Shown here: piece by piece, positions 43,584-51,826 of the stretch
Position numbering within the stretch: the first letter of the stretch is position 1
How the letters are laid out: each line of letters starts with the position of its first letter
Source: Brevibacterium zhoupengii
GTDB taxonomy: Bacteria; Actinomycetota; Actinomycetes; Actinomycetales; Brevibacteriaceae
Assembly: GCF_021117425.1 (NCBI RefSeq)
Contig: NZ_CP088298.1
Span: 62,001-126,000 of the forward strand
Reading direction: 5' to 3'
DNA: 64,000 nt
Notes under the pieces: model-generated
Seen by the model: only the letters and a program-made list of their open reading frames with translations
What the model was told of the DNA's origin: nothing
Databases searched by the model: none
Translations under genes and position numbers: made by a program

Positions 43584-44561
43584 TCACTCGTGGGCAGGTT
43601 CGGCCCTCGGGTGGTCCTTGAAAAACTCCCACAGGGTCTCCGTGGCGGAGAAGTCCTGCGTGACATATCCGCCACCGCTGTACATGGTCTCACCTGGCCA
43701 GACGTGACCGCCGTCGGCAACAGAATAGAGTTCGACATCGACTCCGTTCTGGCAGTTCTGCCACTGGGTGCGCACGACTTTCTCACCCTTCTTGCCGACC
43801 TTCCGATCCTTCGAGCTCGTGCAGTCTGCAGCCTCTGCCCAGGGCTCCAGCCAGGTGCGCACCGATGGGTAGGTTTCGCCCTGGCGCTCGCCTCCCTCGT
43901 AGTGCATGGTGGCGTCGCCCGTGCCGTGGATGGCGAGCATCGGCGTCGGTTCGGAGTAGTCGCAGCCGTCGAAGGACTGCGGGTAGTAGGCGCCGGCGAC
44001 CGTGGCGAAGGCGGAGAATCGGTCCCGCAGCTGGCAGGCGAGAACCGAGACCATGCCGCCGCCATTGGATTTTCCGGTTGCGAAGACGCGGTTGAGGTCG
44101 ATGCAGAGGTCGTCCTCTATCGAGTCGAGGAGGTCGGCGACGAAGCGGACGTCATCGGCGCCGCTGGCGTAGGGCGCGCCCTGCCAGGAGCGTTTTCCGT
44201 CCTCGGCGATGCCGTCGGGGAAGACCGTGATGGCAGGCAGCCCGGGAAGTCCTGTGTAGTTCTGAAGCTCCGCCCCGTCGGAGCCGCGGCCGTGAAAGCC
44301 GAGGATGAGCGGCATCGGCGAGGTGATGCCGTAGTCGCGGGGGATGTTGATCCGGTAGGTGCGATCCTCTCCCGCCGAGGTGATTGTTCCCTGGTCGTTT
44401 CCGGGCTTCTGCTCGACTCCGCACCCGGGTGAGGGGCGGGGATCTGCTTGGTTCGGCGGGGAAGCGGCCGCGGTTACTCGCGGAGTGAGAGCGAGGGCCA
44501 GGCTGAGCAGGAGCGCCAGAGTCAGGCCGATGGACAGTATGCGTGTCGTCGTCGAATGCAT
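43584..44561 (-). CDS. Secreted esterase of the PHB-depolymerase/LpqC (CE1-like) family
   Basis: A 325-residue alpha/beta hydrolase with an N-terminal signal peptide (residues 1 to about 33). The oxyanion region is LILGFHGRGSDG, the nucleophile elbow GKSNGG (S165), an Asp-containing HGTGDATMHYEGG region and the catalytic His in DGGHVWPG. This is the LpqC/poly(3-hydroxybutyrate)-depolymerase-like family that cleaves extracellular esters. ATG 44561 is chosen so the signal peptide starts normally. It lies upstream of the GntR-creatininase pair, on the same strand, and its promoter carries the same 13-bp motif. Confidence 0.87.
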   Translation of the reverse strand: MHSTTTRILSIGLTLALLLSLALALTPRVTAAASPPNQADPRPSPGCGVEQKPGNDQGTITSAGEDRTYRINIPRDYGITSPMPLILGFHGRGSDGAELQNYTGLPGLPAITVFPDGIAEDGKRSWQGAPYASGADDVRFVADLLDSIEDDLCIDLNRVFATGKSNGGGMVSVLACQLRDRFSAFATVAGAYYPQSFDGCDYSEPTPMLAIHGTGDATMHYEGGERQGETYPSVRTWLEPWAEAADCTSSKDRKVGKKGEKVVRTQWQNCQNGVDVELYSVADGGHVWPGETMYSGGGYVTQDFSATETLWEFFKDHPRAEPAHE

Positions 44562-44609
44562 TGATCTTCCTTTGATCGTCGGTGATCGTGGGCGCCACTC
44601 TACACGAGA

Positions 44610-44622
44610 CATCTAATCACTT
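44610..44622. promoter_or_regulatory. Candidate FCD-regulator site, copy 2
   Basis: CATCTAATCACTT, identical to 43551-43563, 49 bp upstream of the esterase start. It is followed by GATGACTTATTG. Confidence 0.55.
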
Positions 44623-44707
44623 GATGACTTATTGTGGGCGCGATTGACCCAGGGACGTCATCGGGCTGTGTTGCAGGCGGAAGTGGCGGGGGTGTCAGCA
44701 GGCTCGG

Positions 44708-45361
44708 TCAGTCAGTGCTGCGGCTGGTCAGTGTCGACCAGTTCTCGCAGGTCAGGGCCGTTGCTCGATCGGCCTCGCCCGCGCGGACGGCGGCAATGAT
44801 CTGGTCATGCTGTTCGGGGGAGGCTGAGCCCTTGATGGAGTCGAAGTGCAGATATTCGGCTCGTCGGAGCGTTGCGGTGACGACTTCGAGGTGATCGGGA
44901 ATGAGGGGGTTGCCGCTGCGAATCAGGGCCACCTCGTGGAACGCGTCATCGGCGGCGATAGCCGCGTCGATGTCGGAGTCTCTCAGCGCCGATCTCAGGT
45001 CGTCGTTGGCGGCTTCCATGGCGGAGACATCTGATGCGTTGAGGTTCGGGAAGGCCAGGCTCATGGCCAGGGCGTGCAGCTGAGCCGCGACCTGTCGGGC
45101 GTGGACGACTGCCTCGGGGTTCTCCAGTGCCACGCGGGTCATGCGCCCGGGCTCTGCCACGACCAGCCCAGCCTGTGCCAGTCGTTGAAGCGCCTCGCGG
45201 ACCGGAGTGCGCGAAACCTGCAGCCATGACCCCAGCTCCTGATCTCGCAGCTGTTCCCCGGGTGCCAGCTGTCCTCGGACGATGGCGTCGCGGATCGAAC
45301 GGTAGACGTCGTCGCGCAGCAGTCTGCGCTGGGGAATCGGTGCATTCGTGGGAATCGGCAC
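44708..45361 (-). CDS. GntR-family regulator (FCD-like), probable acdS regulator
   Basis: A 217-residue regulator with a winged helix ([40 protein letters not shown]) and a helical FCD-like effector domain. I start it at GTG 45361, where GAGAGG lies 6 nt upstream; ATG 45415 would add 18 basic residues. Divergent from acdS, with a perfect 16-bp palindrome between them. Control of acdS by ACC or its product is inferred from position; lrp-type regulators are the more usual acdS partners. Confidence 0.85.
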   Translation of the reverse strand: MPIPTNAPIPQRRLLRDDVYRSIRDAIVRGQLAPGEQLRDQELGSWLQVSRTPVREALQRLAQAGLVVAEPGRMTRVALENPEAVVHARQVAAQLHALAMSLAFPNLNASDVSAMEAANDDLRSALRDSDIDAAIAADDAFHEVALIRSGNPLIPDHLEVVTATLRRAEYLHFDSIKGSASPEQHDQIIAAVRAGEADRATALTCENWSTLTSRSTD

Positions 45362-45437
45362 TCTCGACCTCTCTCGATGCTTGCGTCGGGGTGATCCGCT
45401 CGGCGGTCCTGGCATGTGGGATATCGTGCTCGACCTA

Positions 45438-45466
45438 TTGTAGTCCTTCGCAGAATGCAATATATT
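45438..45466 (+). promoter_or_regulatory. acdS promoter
   Basis: TTGTAG (45438-45443) and TATATT (45461-45466) are separated by 17 bp. Transcription would begin near 45473, giving a leader of about 135 nt that contains the tandem repeats. Confidence 0.6.
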
Positions 45467-45470
45467 GCAT
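45455..45470. promoter_or_regulatory. 16-bp perfect palindrome, probable GntR operator
   Basis: ATGCAATATATTGCAT is a perfect palindrome covering the acdS -10 box in the region divergent with the GntR gene. Occupancy would block polymerase at acdS. Confidence 0.7.
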
Positions 45471-45491
45471 ATCGCTGGAATTCATCACCGG

Positions 45492-45598
45492 CTTCACCAG
45501 ACGACACTGGCTTCACCAGACGACACTGGCTTCACCAGACGACACTGGCTTCACCAGACGACACCAGCTTCACCAAACGACACCGGCTTCACCAGACG
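45492..45598 (+). repeat. 19-bp tandem repeat, 5.6 copies, in the acdS leader
   Basis: CTTCACCAGACGACACTGG at 45492-45510, 45511-45529 and 45530-45548 (identical), variants at 45549-45567 and 45568-45586, and a partial copy to 45598, 11 bp before the acdS ATG. The copies are contiguous, without spacers. Confidence 0.9.
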
Positions 45599-45609
45599 AA
45601 GAGGGCACC

Positions 45610-46626
45610 ATGGCAATCACCGATTTCGAACGTTACCCACTGACCTTCGGGCCCAGCCCGGTCCACGAACTCAAGCGACTCAGCGACCACCTCGGCGGGG
45701 CCCGGGTATGGGCCAAGCGTGAGGACGTGAACTCTGGGCTCGCGTTCGGTGGAAACAAGACCCGCAAGCTCGAATACATCGTCCCCGACATCCTCGCTTC
45801 CGGCGCGGACACACTCGTCTCGATCGGCGGCTACCAGTCGAACCACACCCGGCAGGTCGCGGCCGTCGCGGCACATCTGGGGTTGAAGTCGCGGCTGGTG
45901 CAGGAACGCTGGGTCGACTGGGATGACCCGGTCAACGACAAGGTCGGCAACATCGAACTCTCCCGCATCATGGGCGCCGATGTGCACCTCGATTCCGCTG
46001 GATTCGACATCGGCATCCGCTCTAGCTGGGAGAACGCCATCGCCGAGGTGGAGGCTGCAGGCGGCAAGCCGTACCCCATCCCAGCCGGTGCCTCGGAGCA
46101 CAAGTTCGGTGCACTCGGCTTCGTCAACTGGGCCTACGAGGTCGCCGAGCAGGAGAAGGAGCTCGGCGTCTTCTTCGACACGATCATCGTCTGCACGGTC
46201 ACCGGCTCCACCCATGCGGGAATGATCGCAGGCTTCGCCGCGCTCGAGGCAGCAGGAGGCCCGAAGCGCCAGGTCATCGGCATCGACGCATCTGCGACCC
46301 TGGACAAGACCCGTGAACAGGTCAAACGCATCGCGAACAATGCCGCTGAGCTCATCGGTCTTGGTCGGGAGATCACCGACGCTGACGTCGACATCCGCGC
46401 CGGCTGGGAAGGCCCTGCCTACGGCATCCCCGACGACTCGACCGTCAACGCGATCCGCACCACCGCCGAACTCGAAGGCGTCATCCTCGACCCCGTCTAC
46501 GAGGGCAAATCGATGGCAGGACTGCTCGACCTCTTCGGCAGCGGCACGGTGGCGAAGGATTCGACGGTCCTCTACGCCCACCTCGGCGGACAGCTGGCGC
46601 TCAACGCCTACAGCTCGATCTTCTGA
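45610..46626 (+). CDS. acdS: 1-aminocyclopropane-1-carboxylate (ACC) deaminase
   Basis: A 338-residue PLP enzyme that converts ACC, the ethylene precursor, to 2-oxobutanoate and ammonia. Pseudomonas-type signatures are all present: [23 protein letters not shown] with PLP lysine K50, [21 protein letters not shown] and VTGSTHAGM. Glu298 (DPVYEGKSM) and Leu325 (YAHLGG) have the spacing of E295/L322, the pair that separates true ACC deaminase from D-cysteine desulfhydrase. GAGGG precedes the ATG. The frame continues upstream through the repeats, but the real start is clear from homology. The GntR regulator is divergent; a hairpin follows. Confidence 0.95.
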   Translation: MAITDFERYPLTFGPSPVHELKRLSDHLGGARVWAKREDVNSGLAFGGNKTRKLEYIVPDILASGADTLVSIGGYQSNHTRQVAAVAAHLGLKSRLVQERWVDWDDPVNDKVGNIELSRIMGADVHLDSAGFDIGIRSSWENAIAEVEAAGGKPYPIPAGASEHKFGALGFVNWAYEVAEQEKELGVFFDTIIVCTVTGSTHAGMIAGFAALEAAGGPKRQVIGIDASATLDKTREQVKRIANNAAELIGLGREITDADVDIRAGWEGPAYGIPDDSTVNAIRTTAELEGVILDPVYEGKSMAGLLDLFGSGTVAKDSTVLYAHLGGQLALNAYSSIF

Positions 46627-46700
46627 GGCGCTTGGTCACGCCGCGGCGGTGAACGAGCGCCGTGGTGCGTTGCAGAAACCGTGAGCACTGCAGGCCGAGG

Positions 46701-46736
46701 GTGCGGATTTCGTGACATTGTCCACGAAATCCGCAC
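46701..46736 (+). terminator. Hairpin terminator after acdS
   Basis: GTGCGGATTTCGTG (46701-46714) pairs perfectly with CACGAAATCCGCAC (46723-46736), a 14-bp stem with an 8-nt loop, 75 bp after the acdS stop. There is no U-run. Confidence 0.65.
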
Positions 46737-46922
46737 AACCTCGGCGGGGGCGGTCCAGGTCTTCGAGCACTGATGATTCCCCCAGGTTCCGGCACTTGTT
46801 GCACACGTCACGTGTTGATAGCGTGAGAGGCAGGCATACGTGATCCGTCGATTTCGACGGCAACAGCGATGCAAACGCCTTATCCGGCGCTACAAGGGCG
46901 CCGCTAGTCAAAGGAGTCTGGA

Positions 46923-48317
46923 ATGAGCAATGTAGGCAGTGCTGCAGGCGGCTACCGTGTCGAGAACCCGGCCACGGGCGAGGTCGTCGAATCGTTCGAC
47001 AACGCCACCGATGCGCAGATCGAGGAGGTCCTCGACGCGGCTCACAAGGGCTACCTGGCCTGGCGCGAGAAGACGATCGAAGAGCGCGGCGCGATCGTGA
47101 ACAAGGTCGCCGCCCTGTTCGGTGAGCGCAAGGAAGAACTCGCAACGGTCATCGCCTTGGAGATGGGCAAGCCCGTCGCCGAAGGCATCGAAGAGGCCGA
47201 GTTCTGCGAGGCCATCTTCAACTACTACGCGGACAACGGACCCAAGTTTGCCGCGGACGAGCCCATCGAATCGATGTCGGGCGGCAAGGCCTTCATTCAG
47301 CGCCGTCCCGTCGGGGCACTCTTGGGCATCATGCCCTGGAACTTCCCCTACTACCAGGTCGCGCGCTTCGCCGCGCCGAACCTGGTTCTGGGCAACACGA
47401 TCATCCTCAAGCATGCGGAGATCTGCCCCCGGTCATCGGCGATCATCGCCGACATGATGAAGGAAGCCGGCATCCCCGAAGGCGTGTACAACAACATCTA
47501 CGCCACGCATGAGCAGATCGAAACCATCATCGGTGATGACCGCGTCGAGGGTGTGTCGCTGACAGGCTCCGAGCGGGCAGGCTCGGCCGTGGCCGCGACT
47601 GCAGGCAAGAACCTCAAGAAGGCAGTCCTCGAACTCGGCGGATCCGATCCCTATATCGTCCTCGACACGGACAACATGGACGAGGCCGTCGACACCGCAT
47701 GGGGCACCCGCCTCTACAACACCGGCCAGGTCTGCAACGCGAACAAGCGCATGATCGTCATGGACGACATCTACGAGGACTTCGTGTCCGGGCTGACCAA
47801 GCGCGCCCAGGATTGGACGAAGGGCACCCCCGACGAGGCGGGCGACGGCAAGTACTCGCCGATGTCCTCGCGCGGTGCCGCGGAGAACCTGCGCAAGCAG
47901 CTCGACCGTGCAGTCGAGCAGGGTGCGACCCTCGTCGGCGGCGAACTCGCCACCGACGGTTCGGCCTATGTCTCGCCTGCCGTGCTGACCGGAGTCACCT
48001 CGGACATGGACGCCTACCGCGAGGAGCTCTTCGGCCCCGTGGCCACCGTGTACAAGGTGGGCAGCGACGATGACGCTTTGAAGCTGGCCAATGACACCCG
48101 CTTCGGCCTCGGCGGCGCCGTGTTCGCGAAGGACCCCGAGCGTGCGGCGAAGTTGGCTCAGCGTCTCGACGTGGGCATGACGAACGTCAACACCCCAGGT
48201 GGCGAAGGTGCGGAGATTCCGTTCGGCGGCACCAAGCGCTCGGGCTTCGGCCGCGAGCTGGGCCCCTACGGTATGGACGAGTTCGTCAACAAGCGCATGT
48301 ACTACGTCGCTGACTGA
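46923..48317 (+). CDS. NAD(P)-dependent succinate-semialdehyde dehydrogenase-like aldehyde dehydrogenase
   Basis: A 464-residue aldehyde dehydrogenase. The catalytic Cys271 lies in NTGQVCNANKR and the general base Glu237 in LELGGSDPYIV; cofactor motifs are IMPWNFPYYQVARF and LTGSERAG. It fits the NAD-dependent succinate-semialdehyde dehydrogenase branch (short form, about 460 residues) used in 4-aminobutyrate breakdown. AAGGAG precedes the ATG. No GABA transaminase is adjacent, so other semialdehydes remain possible. A 14-bp-stem terminator follows. Confidence 0.87.
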   Translation: MSNVGSAAGGYRVENPATGEVVESFDNATDAQIEEVLDAAHKGYLAWREKTIEERGAIVNKVAALFGERKEELATVIALEMGKPVAEGIEEAEFCEAIFNYYADNGPKFAADEPIESMSGGKAFIQRRPVGALLGIMPWNFPYYQVARFAAPNLVLGNTIILKHAEICPRSSAIIADMMKEAGIPEGVYNNIYATHEQIETIIGDDRVEGVSLTGSERAGSAVAATAGKNLKKAVLELGGSDPYIVLDTDNMDEAVDTAWGTRLYNTGQVCNANKRMIVMDDIYEDFVSGLTKRAQDWTKGTPDEAGDGKYSPMSSRGAAENLRKQLDRAVEQGATLVGGELATDGSAYVSPAVLTGVTSDMDAYREELFGPVATVYKVGSDDDALKLANDTRFGLGGAVFAKDPERAAKLAQRLDVGMTNVNTPGGEGAEIPFGGTKRSGFGRELGPYGMDEFVNKRMYYVAD

Positions 48318-48416
48318 TATTCGGGCGGTTGCCGGTGGACTGAACCGGACTCAGCTGTATTGAGCCGGATTGAGCCGAGCTGAGTCGGACTCAGCAGGAC
48401 TGACGGCGACATCGAG

Positions 48417-48476
48417 ACGCGGGCGTTGCGTCGAGGATGACGGGTAGACCCCGATTTCTCCGCGCAGCGCCCGCGT
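48417..48476 (+). terminator. Hairpin terminator after the aldehyde dehydrogenase
   Basis: Arms 48417-48430 (ACGCGGGCGTTGCG) and 48463-48476 (CGCAGCGCCCGCGT) form a 14-bp stem with one G-T pair, followed by TTTCTCT. The preceding 60 bp are degenerate 10-11-bp repeats of CTGAGCCGGA. Confidence 0.75.
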
Positions 48477-48572
48477 TTCTCTGTGTTGCTGCTCCGTGCT
48501 GTTTCGCTTCGCAGGTTCGCGGGCAATTGGTGTGAGTCACGTCCGACCCTCGACTCCCGACCAGCGGGTGGA

Positions 48573-48578
48573 TACCGT
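48573..48578 (+). promoter_or_regulatory. Leaderless-type -10 box of the MFS gene
   Basis: TACCGT (TANNNT) ends 6 nt before the ATG at 48585. No ribosome-binding site is seen. Confidence 0.5.
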
Positions 48579-48584
48579 CGTTGG

Positions 48585-49814
48585 ATGCCGAAATTGCTTG
48601 TCCTCGGCCTCTGCGCCGGGTACTTCCTCGTCCTCCTCGACGTGACGGTCGTCAACGTTGCGCTGCCGCAGATCAACGCTGATCTGCAGGCAGGGCAGGC
48701 CGGGATGGCCGGGGTCATCAACGCCTATACCTTCGTCCTCGCCGCCCTGCTGCTGGCCTTCGGCGCGATCGGGGACCGTTGGGGCCATCGCCGGATCGTG
48801 ATCCTCGGATTCCTCTGCTTCTTCGCCGGATCATTGGCCTGCTCGCTGTCGCCGACGATCGAGGCACTCGTGGCCTCACGTGGTCTGCAGGGTGTTGGCG
48901 CCGCCGCAACGATGACCGGCACCCTGGCGATGCTTTCGGAGTCGGCCGCCGACGACCGCGAGCGGAACAAGCTCGTCGGACTGTGGGCGGCACTGGGCGG
49001 GGTCGCGCTGCCGATCGGGCCCCTGCTGGGCGGGCTGCTCGTCGAGCTGGACAGCTGGCGGGCCGTGTTCTGGCTGAACCTGCCCATCATCCTCGTAGCC
49101 CTTATCCCCATCGTCGCGTTCTCCTCGCCGAGGCGGGACCCGGGTGCCGCCGGAACCTCGGATTCCGATACACGGCCAGATCACGCTGCCGACTCGGGGT
49201 CATCGCGAGCGAGACTCCTGCTCGCCTGCATCGTCGCCGCACTGATGAACGTCTGTGTCCTCGGCTCCCTGTTCCTGCTCACCCAGTTCTTCCAGGACGA
49301 TCGCGGACTGAGCCCCCTCCAAGCGGGGCTGGCCACTCTTCCCGCACTGCTGCCGATGCCGATATTCGGGGCATTGTCGGGGAAGATCAGCAACCGCCTC
49401 GGCGTATGGAGGACGAGCGCACTCGGGCTCATCATCGCCGGCGTGGGGCTCGGGCTGATGGGGCTGACTGTGTCGGGACCGAGCCTGTGGGGGCTGTGGC
49501 TTGCGCTGGTTGTGTGGGCCATCGGGGTCGGGATCCTCACCCCGGCGATCGTGGCGGCGGCGATGCATGCCCTGCCACAGCGACCGGGATTTGCCTCGGG
49601 GGCGGGAAGCACCGCCCGCAACGTCGGAGGAGCCGTGGGCGTGACGGTCTTCGCCGCTCTCTACACGGTCGACACAGGAATCCTCATGGCAGGCGCCGGT
49701 GTCGTGATGCTCGCCGCCTCGTTCATCTGCTTGGGAGTGCAGCGCTGGTCGCGGAGGAGCAGACCGGCTTTGTCGAGTGGCGATGTCGAAGCTGAGGTCA
49801 GAGGCCGCGTCTAG
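48585..49814 (+). CDS. MFS transporter, DHA2-like drug exporter
   Basis: A 409-residue MFS protein with about 12 hydrophobic segments. Motif D1-like FLVLLDVTVVNVALPQI, motif A GAIGDRWGHRRIVILG and motif C in LWAALGGVALPIGPLLGG are typical of the EmrB/QacA (DHA2) branch, though most members have 14 segments and about 500 residues. ATG 48585 matches both the family start and the leaderless -10. Probably exports a drug or metabolite. Convergent with the next MFS gene across a hairpin. Confidence 0.88.
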   Translation: MPKLLVLGLCAGYFLVLLDVTVVNVALPQINADLQAGQAGMAGVINAYTFVLAALLLAFGAIGDRWGHRRIVILGFLCFFAGSLACSLSPTIEALVASRGLQGVGAAATMTGTLAMLSESAADDRERNKLVGLWAALGGVALPIGPLLGGLLVELDSWRAVFWLNLPIILVALIPIVAFSSPRRDPGAAGTSDSDTRPDHAADSGSSRARLLLACIVAALMNVCVLGSLFLLTQFFQDDRGLSPLQAGLATLPALLPMPIFGALSGKISNRLGVWRTSALGLIIAGVGLGLMGLTVSGPSLWGLWLALVVWAIGVGILTPAIVAAAMHALPQRPGFASGAGSTARNVGGAVGVTVFAALYTVDTGILMAGAGVVMLAASFICLGVQRWSRRSRPALSSGDVEAEVRGRV

Positions 49815-49834
49815 GTTTCGAATGTCCACGGAGA

Positions 49835-49865
49835 TCGGGCACCTGCGATATCAACAAGTGCCCGA
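49835..49865. terminator. Hairpin between convergent MFS genes
   Basis: TCGGGCAC (49835-49842) pairs with GTGCCCGA (49858-49865), an 8-bp stem with a 15-nt loop. Confidence 0.55.
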
Positions 49866-49885
49866 CCCCTTGATCTGTCGCGTGT

Positions 49886-51316
49886 TCAGACTTTCGAGCT
49901 ACCTACGGCGGCCTTCGCCGCGGCACGCTCCTCGGCTGTCGGAATCTGGACGATCGGGCCCAGCACGACTGTGTAGAAGAAGATGCCGATGGCCAAGATG
50001 ACCCCGCAGACGATGAACGCGGCGCCGAAGCCGCCGGTGGCCTGCACGACGAAGCCGGTGACGATCGGAGCTGAGACGCCGATGAGGTTGTTGACCGAGT
50101 TCATGATCGAGCCGGTCGCTCCAACTCCGCCTTCAGGGGCGATGAGCGCCGGCAGCGAGTTGGTGACGCAGAAGGAGATTGTGATGCCGCTGGTACCCAA
50201 GGTGATCCAGAACAGAGCCCACGTGGGATTGTCGGTGAATGCCGCACCCATGACCGTCATGGCCAGGAGCATTCCGGAGACGATGAAGGCTTTGCGAACA
50301 GCGGTGCCCGACTTGCCCAAGCGCATCAGATGGTCGAGCATCCAGCCGGGGAAGATGAACTCGACGGCCACGGCCACCAGCCAGGGCAGAGCGGTGAAGA
50401 TGCCCGAGGACATCACGCTCATTCCCATCTCCGACTGCAGGTAGCCGGGCAGCCACGTCAGCAGCATCCACTGCGTATAGCCGGCGCATCCGAGTCCGAT
50501 GGACATTCCCCACACCTTGCGCTGTTTGAGGATGTAGCCGAGGTTGGCCAGGGGGTTGGGGCGAGGTGCGTCCTCGTCCTGCGCTCCGCCTTCACGGATG
50601 TACTCAAGCTCTGAGTCCTTGAGCTTGCCGAGGCGGTTCATCTCCTTGGGGTCGCGGTACTTCCAGAAGAAGACGAAGACATAGGCGAGGCTGAGGATGC
50701 CCATGGCCACGAAGGCACCGCGCCAACCGAAAGACACCACAGCCATGGCCACAAGGGGGAAGCCGATGACATTGGACAGGCGCTGCCCGGAGTCGAAGAT
50801 CGCCGTTGCCGTTCCGCGCTCGGAACGCGGGAACCAATAACCCGTGGCCTTCATCGCCCCGGGGAAAATCGGCGACTCGGCCATGCCGAGGACGATGCGG
50901 GCCAGAATCAGCAGGCCCGTACCGCTGATGATCGCCGTGATGAAGCAGGAGACGCTCCACATGATTGTTGCGACGCGGAAGATCCACTTGATCCCGATCT
51001 TGTCGAGCAGCAGGCCCGCAGGAATCTGCATGAGCACATACGACCAACCGAAACTGGACAGGACGATACCCATCTCACCAGCCGTCAGTCCGAAGTCTTC
51101 CCGGATGTGGCCTTCTGCCACGGCGATCGAACTGCGATCGATATAGTTGATGAGCACACCGAAGAACAGCAGAATGGCGATCGCCCACCGCATCTTGCCG
51201 ATGCCCGATCGGTTGGGTTTCACTCCTGGAGTGTGGGTTTCCTGGGGGGTGAACTTGAGCTCGTCCGGATCGGCACCGCTCGGCTGGGGTTGAGGCTCCA
51301 CGCTGAGTCCCTTCAT
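49886..51316 (-). CDS. MFS transporter, anion:cation symporter (ACS) family
   Basis: A 476-residue MFS protein with 12 hydrophobic segments (FFGVLINYIDRSSIAVAEGHI, SFGWSYVLMQIPAGLLLDKIG, GMAESPIFPGAMKATGYWFP). This N-terminal pattern is typical of the ACS family, which imports hexuronates, glucarate/galactarate, phthalate or similar organic anions. ATG 51316 gives the usual hydrophilic N-terminus; an ATG at 51391, 7 nt after TATCGT, would add 25 residues and cannot be excluded. No catabolic genes adjoin it. Confidence 0.87.
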   Translation of the reverse strand: MKGLSVEPQPQPSGADPDELKFTPQETHTPGVKPNRSGIGKMRWAIAILLFFGVLINYIDRSSIAVAEGHIREDFGLTAGEMGIVLSSFGWSYVLMQIPAGLLLDKIGIKWIFRVATIMWSVSCFITAIISGTGLLILARIVLGMAESPIFPGAMKATGYWFPRSERGTATAIFDSGQRLSNVIGFPLVAMAVVSFGWRGAFVAMGILSLAYVFVFFWKYRDPKEMNRLGKLKDSELEYIREGGAQDEDAPRPNPLANLGYILKQRKVWGMSIGLGCAGYTQWMLLTWLPGYLQSEMGMSVMSSGIFTALPWLVAVAVEFIFPGWMLDHLMRLGKSGTAVRKAFIVSGMLLAMTVMGAAFTDNPTWALFWITLGTSGITISFCVTNSLPALIAPEGGVGATGSIMNSVNNLIGVSAPIVTGFVVQATGGFGAAFIVCGVILAIGIFFYTVVLGPIVQIPTAEERAAAKAAVGSSKV

Positions 51317-51394
51317 TGGTATCTCGGTATTGGTGACTCGGTCAGCGATGATCGAGCAGCTCGGTGATGGAATCCGGGGCAATATCTGCATAGA

Positions 51395-51409
51395 TTCCAC
51401 GATATGGAA
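51395..51409. promoter_or_regulatory. TTCC-N7-GGAA inverted repeat before the ACS transporter
   Basis: TTCCACGATATGGAA. A similar element (TTCCGAAATGTGGAA) precedes the DUF3311-SSS pair at 59675-59689. It may be the site of a shared regulator, for example an IclR-type protein. Confidence 0.4.
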
Positions 51410-51635
51410 ACTCTATTTCAATCGAGCGAGGACAACGTATAACGGCGATTAGTGAAAAGTCAATTTGCCGACTTGGGCGGGTCGTGTTCCGGTCTTATCG
51501 AGGCCAAGGCAGGTTGAGTATCTCAAGCCATCGTTGCAGGTGAGATGTATGTTGGAAATCGTGTCCGAAATATCAGATTTACGATACCTGATTAAGCGAT
51601 CGCGTATTTTCACGCCAGCTAAGCTTGGTCAATAG

Positions 51636-51676
51636 TTGAATGATTACAGATTAGGAATTGAATCATTACGGATTAG
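51636..51676. repeat. Two 19-bp direct repeats, 22 bp apart start to start
   Basis: TTGAATGATTACAGATTAG (51636-51654) and TTGAATCATTACGGATTAG (51658-51676) differ at two positions. The 22-bp period is about two helical turns, placing both on the same face, roughly 60-100 bp upstream of the candidate -10 of the ligase operon. An activator-binding pair is inferred. Confidence 0.5.
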
Positions 51677-51734
51677 CGGAGATGAGATAGGTCAAGGTGT
51701 GAAGCCGCATCGCCTCCTCAATACGTCACTCTCC

Positions 51735-51740
51735 TATACT
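51735..51740 (+). promoter_or_regulatory. -10 element of the ligase-ketosynthase operon
   Basis: TATACT at 51735-51740 without a recognisable -35, as expected for an activator-dependent promoter. The leader would be about 80 nt. Confidence 0.45.
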
Positions 51741-51826
51741 GGGAAAGCAGCTCAGACCGGGCGCGCAGTCCGACTGAGGACACCCACCACAGACCCAGCC
51801 GGACCTTGAATATCTGGAGGTCACAC

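Larger units (their letters stand above)
51317..51826. other. AT-rich divergent region between the ACS transporter and the ligase operon
   Basis: About 510 bp, clearly more AT-rich than its surroundings. It holds an inverted repeat near the transporter (51395-51409), two 19-bp direct repeats (51636-51676) and a -10-like TATACT at 51735-51740. No coding frame was found. Confidence 0.5.

Noticed and set aside
45492..45598. Possible small CRISPR array
   Set aside because: The 19-bp units are directly adjacent with no unique spacers, and no cas genes are present.
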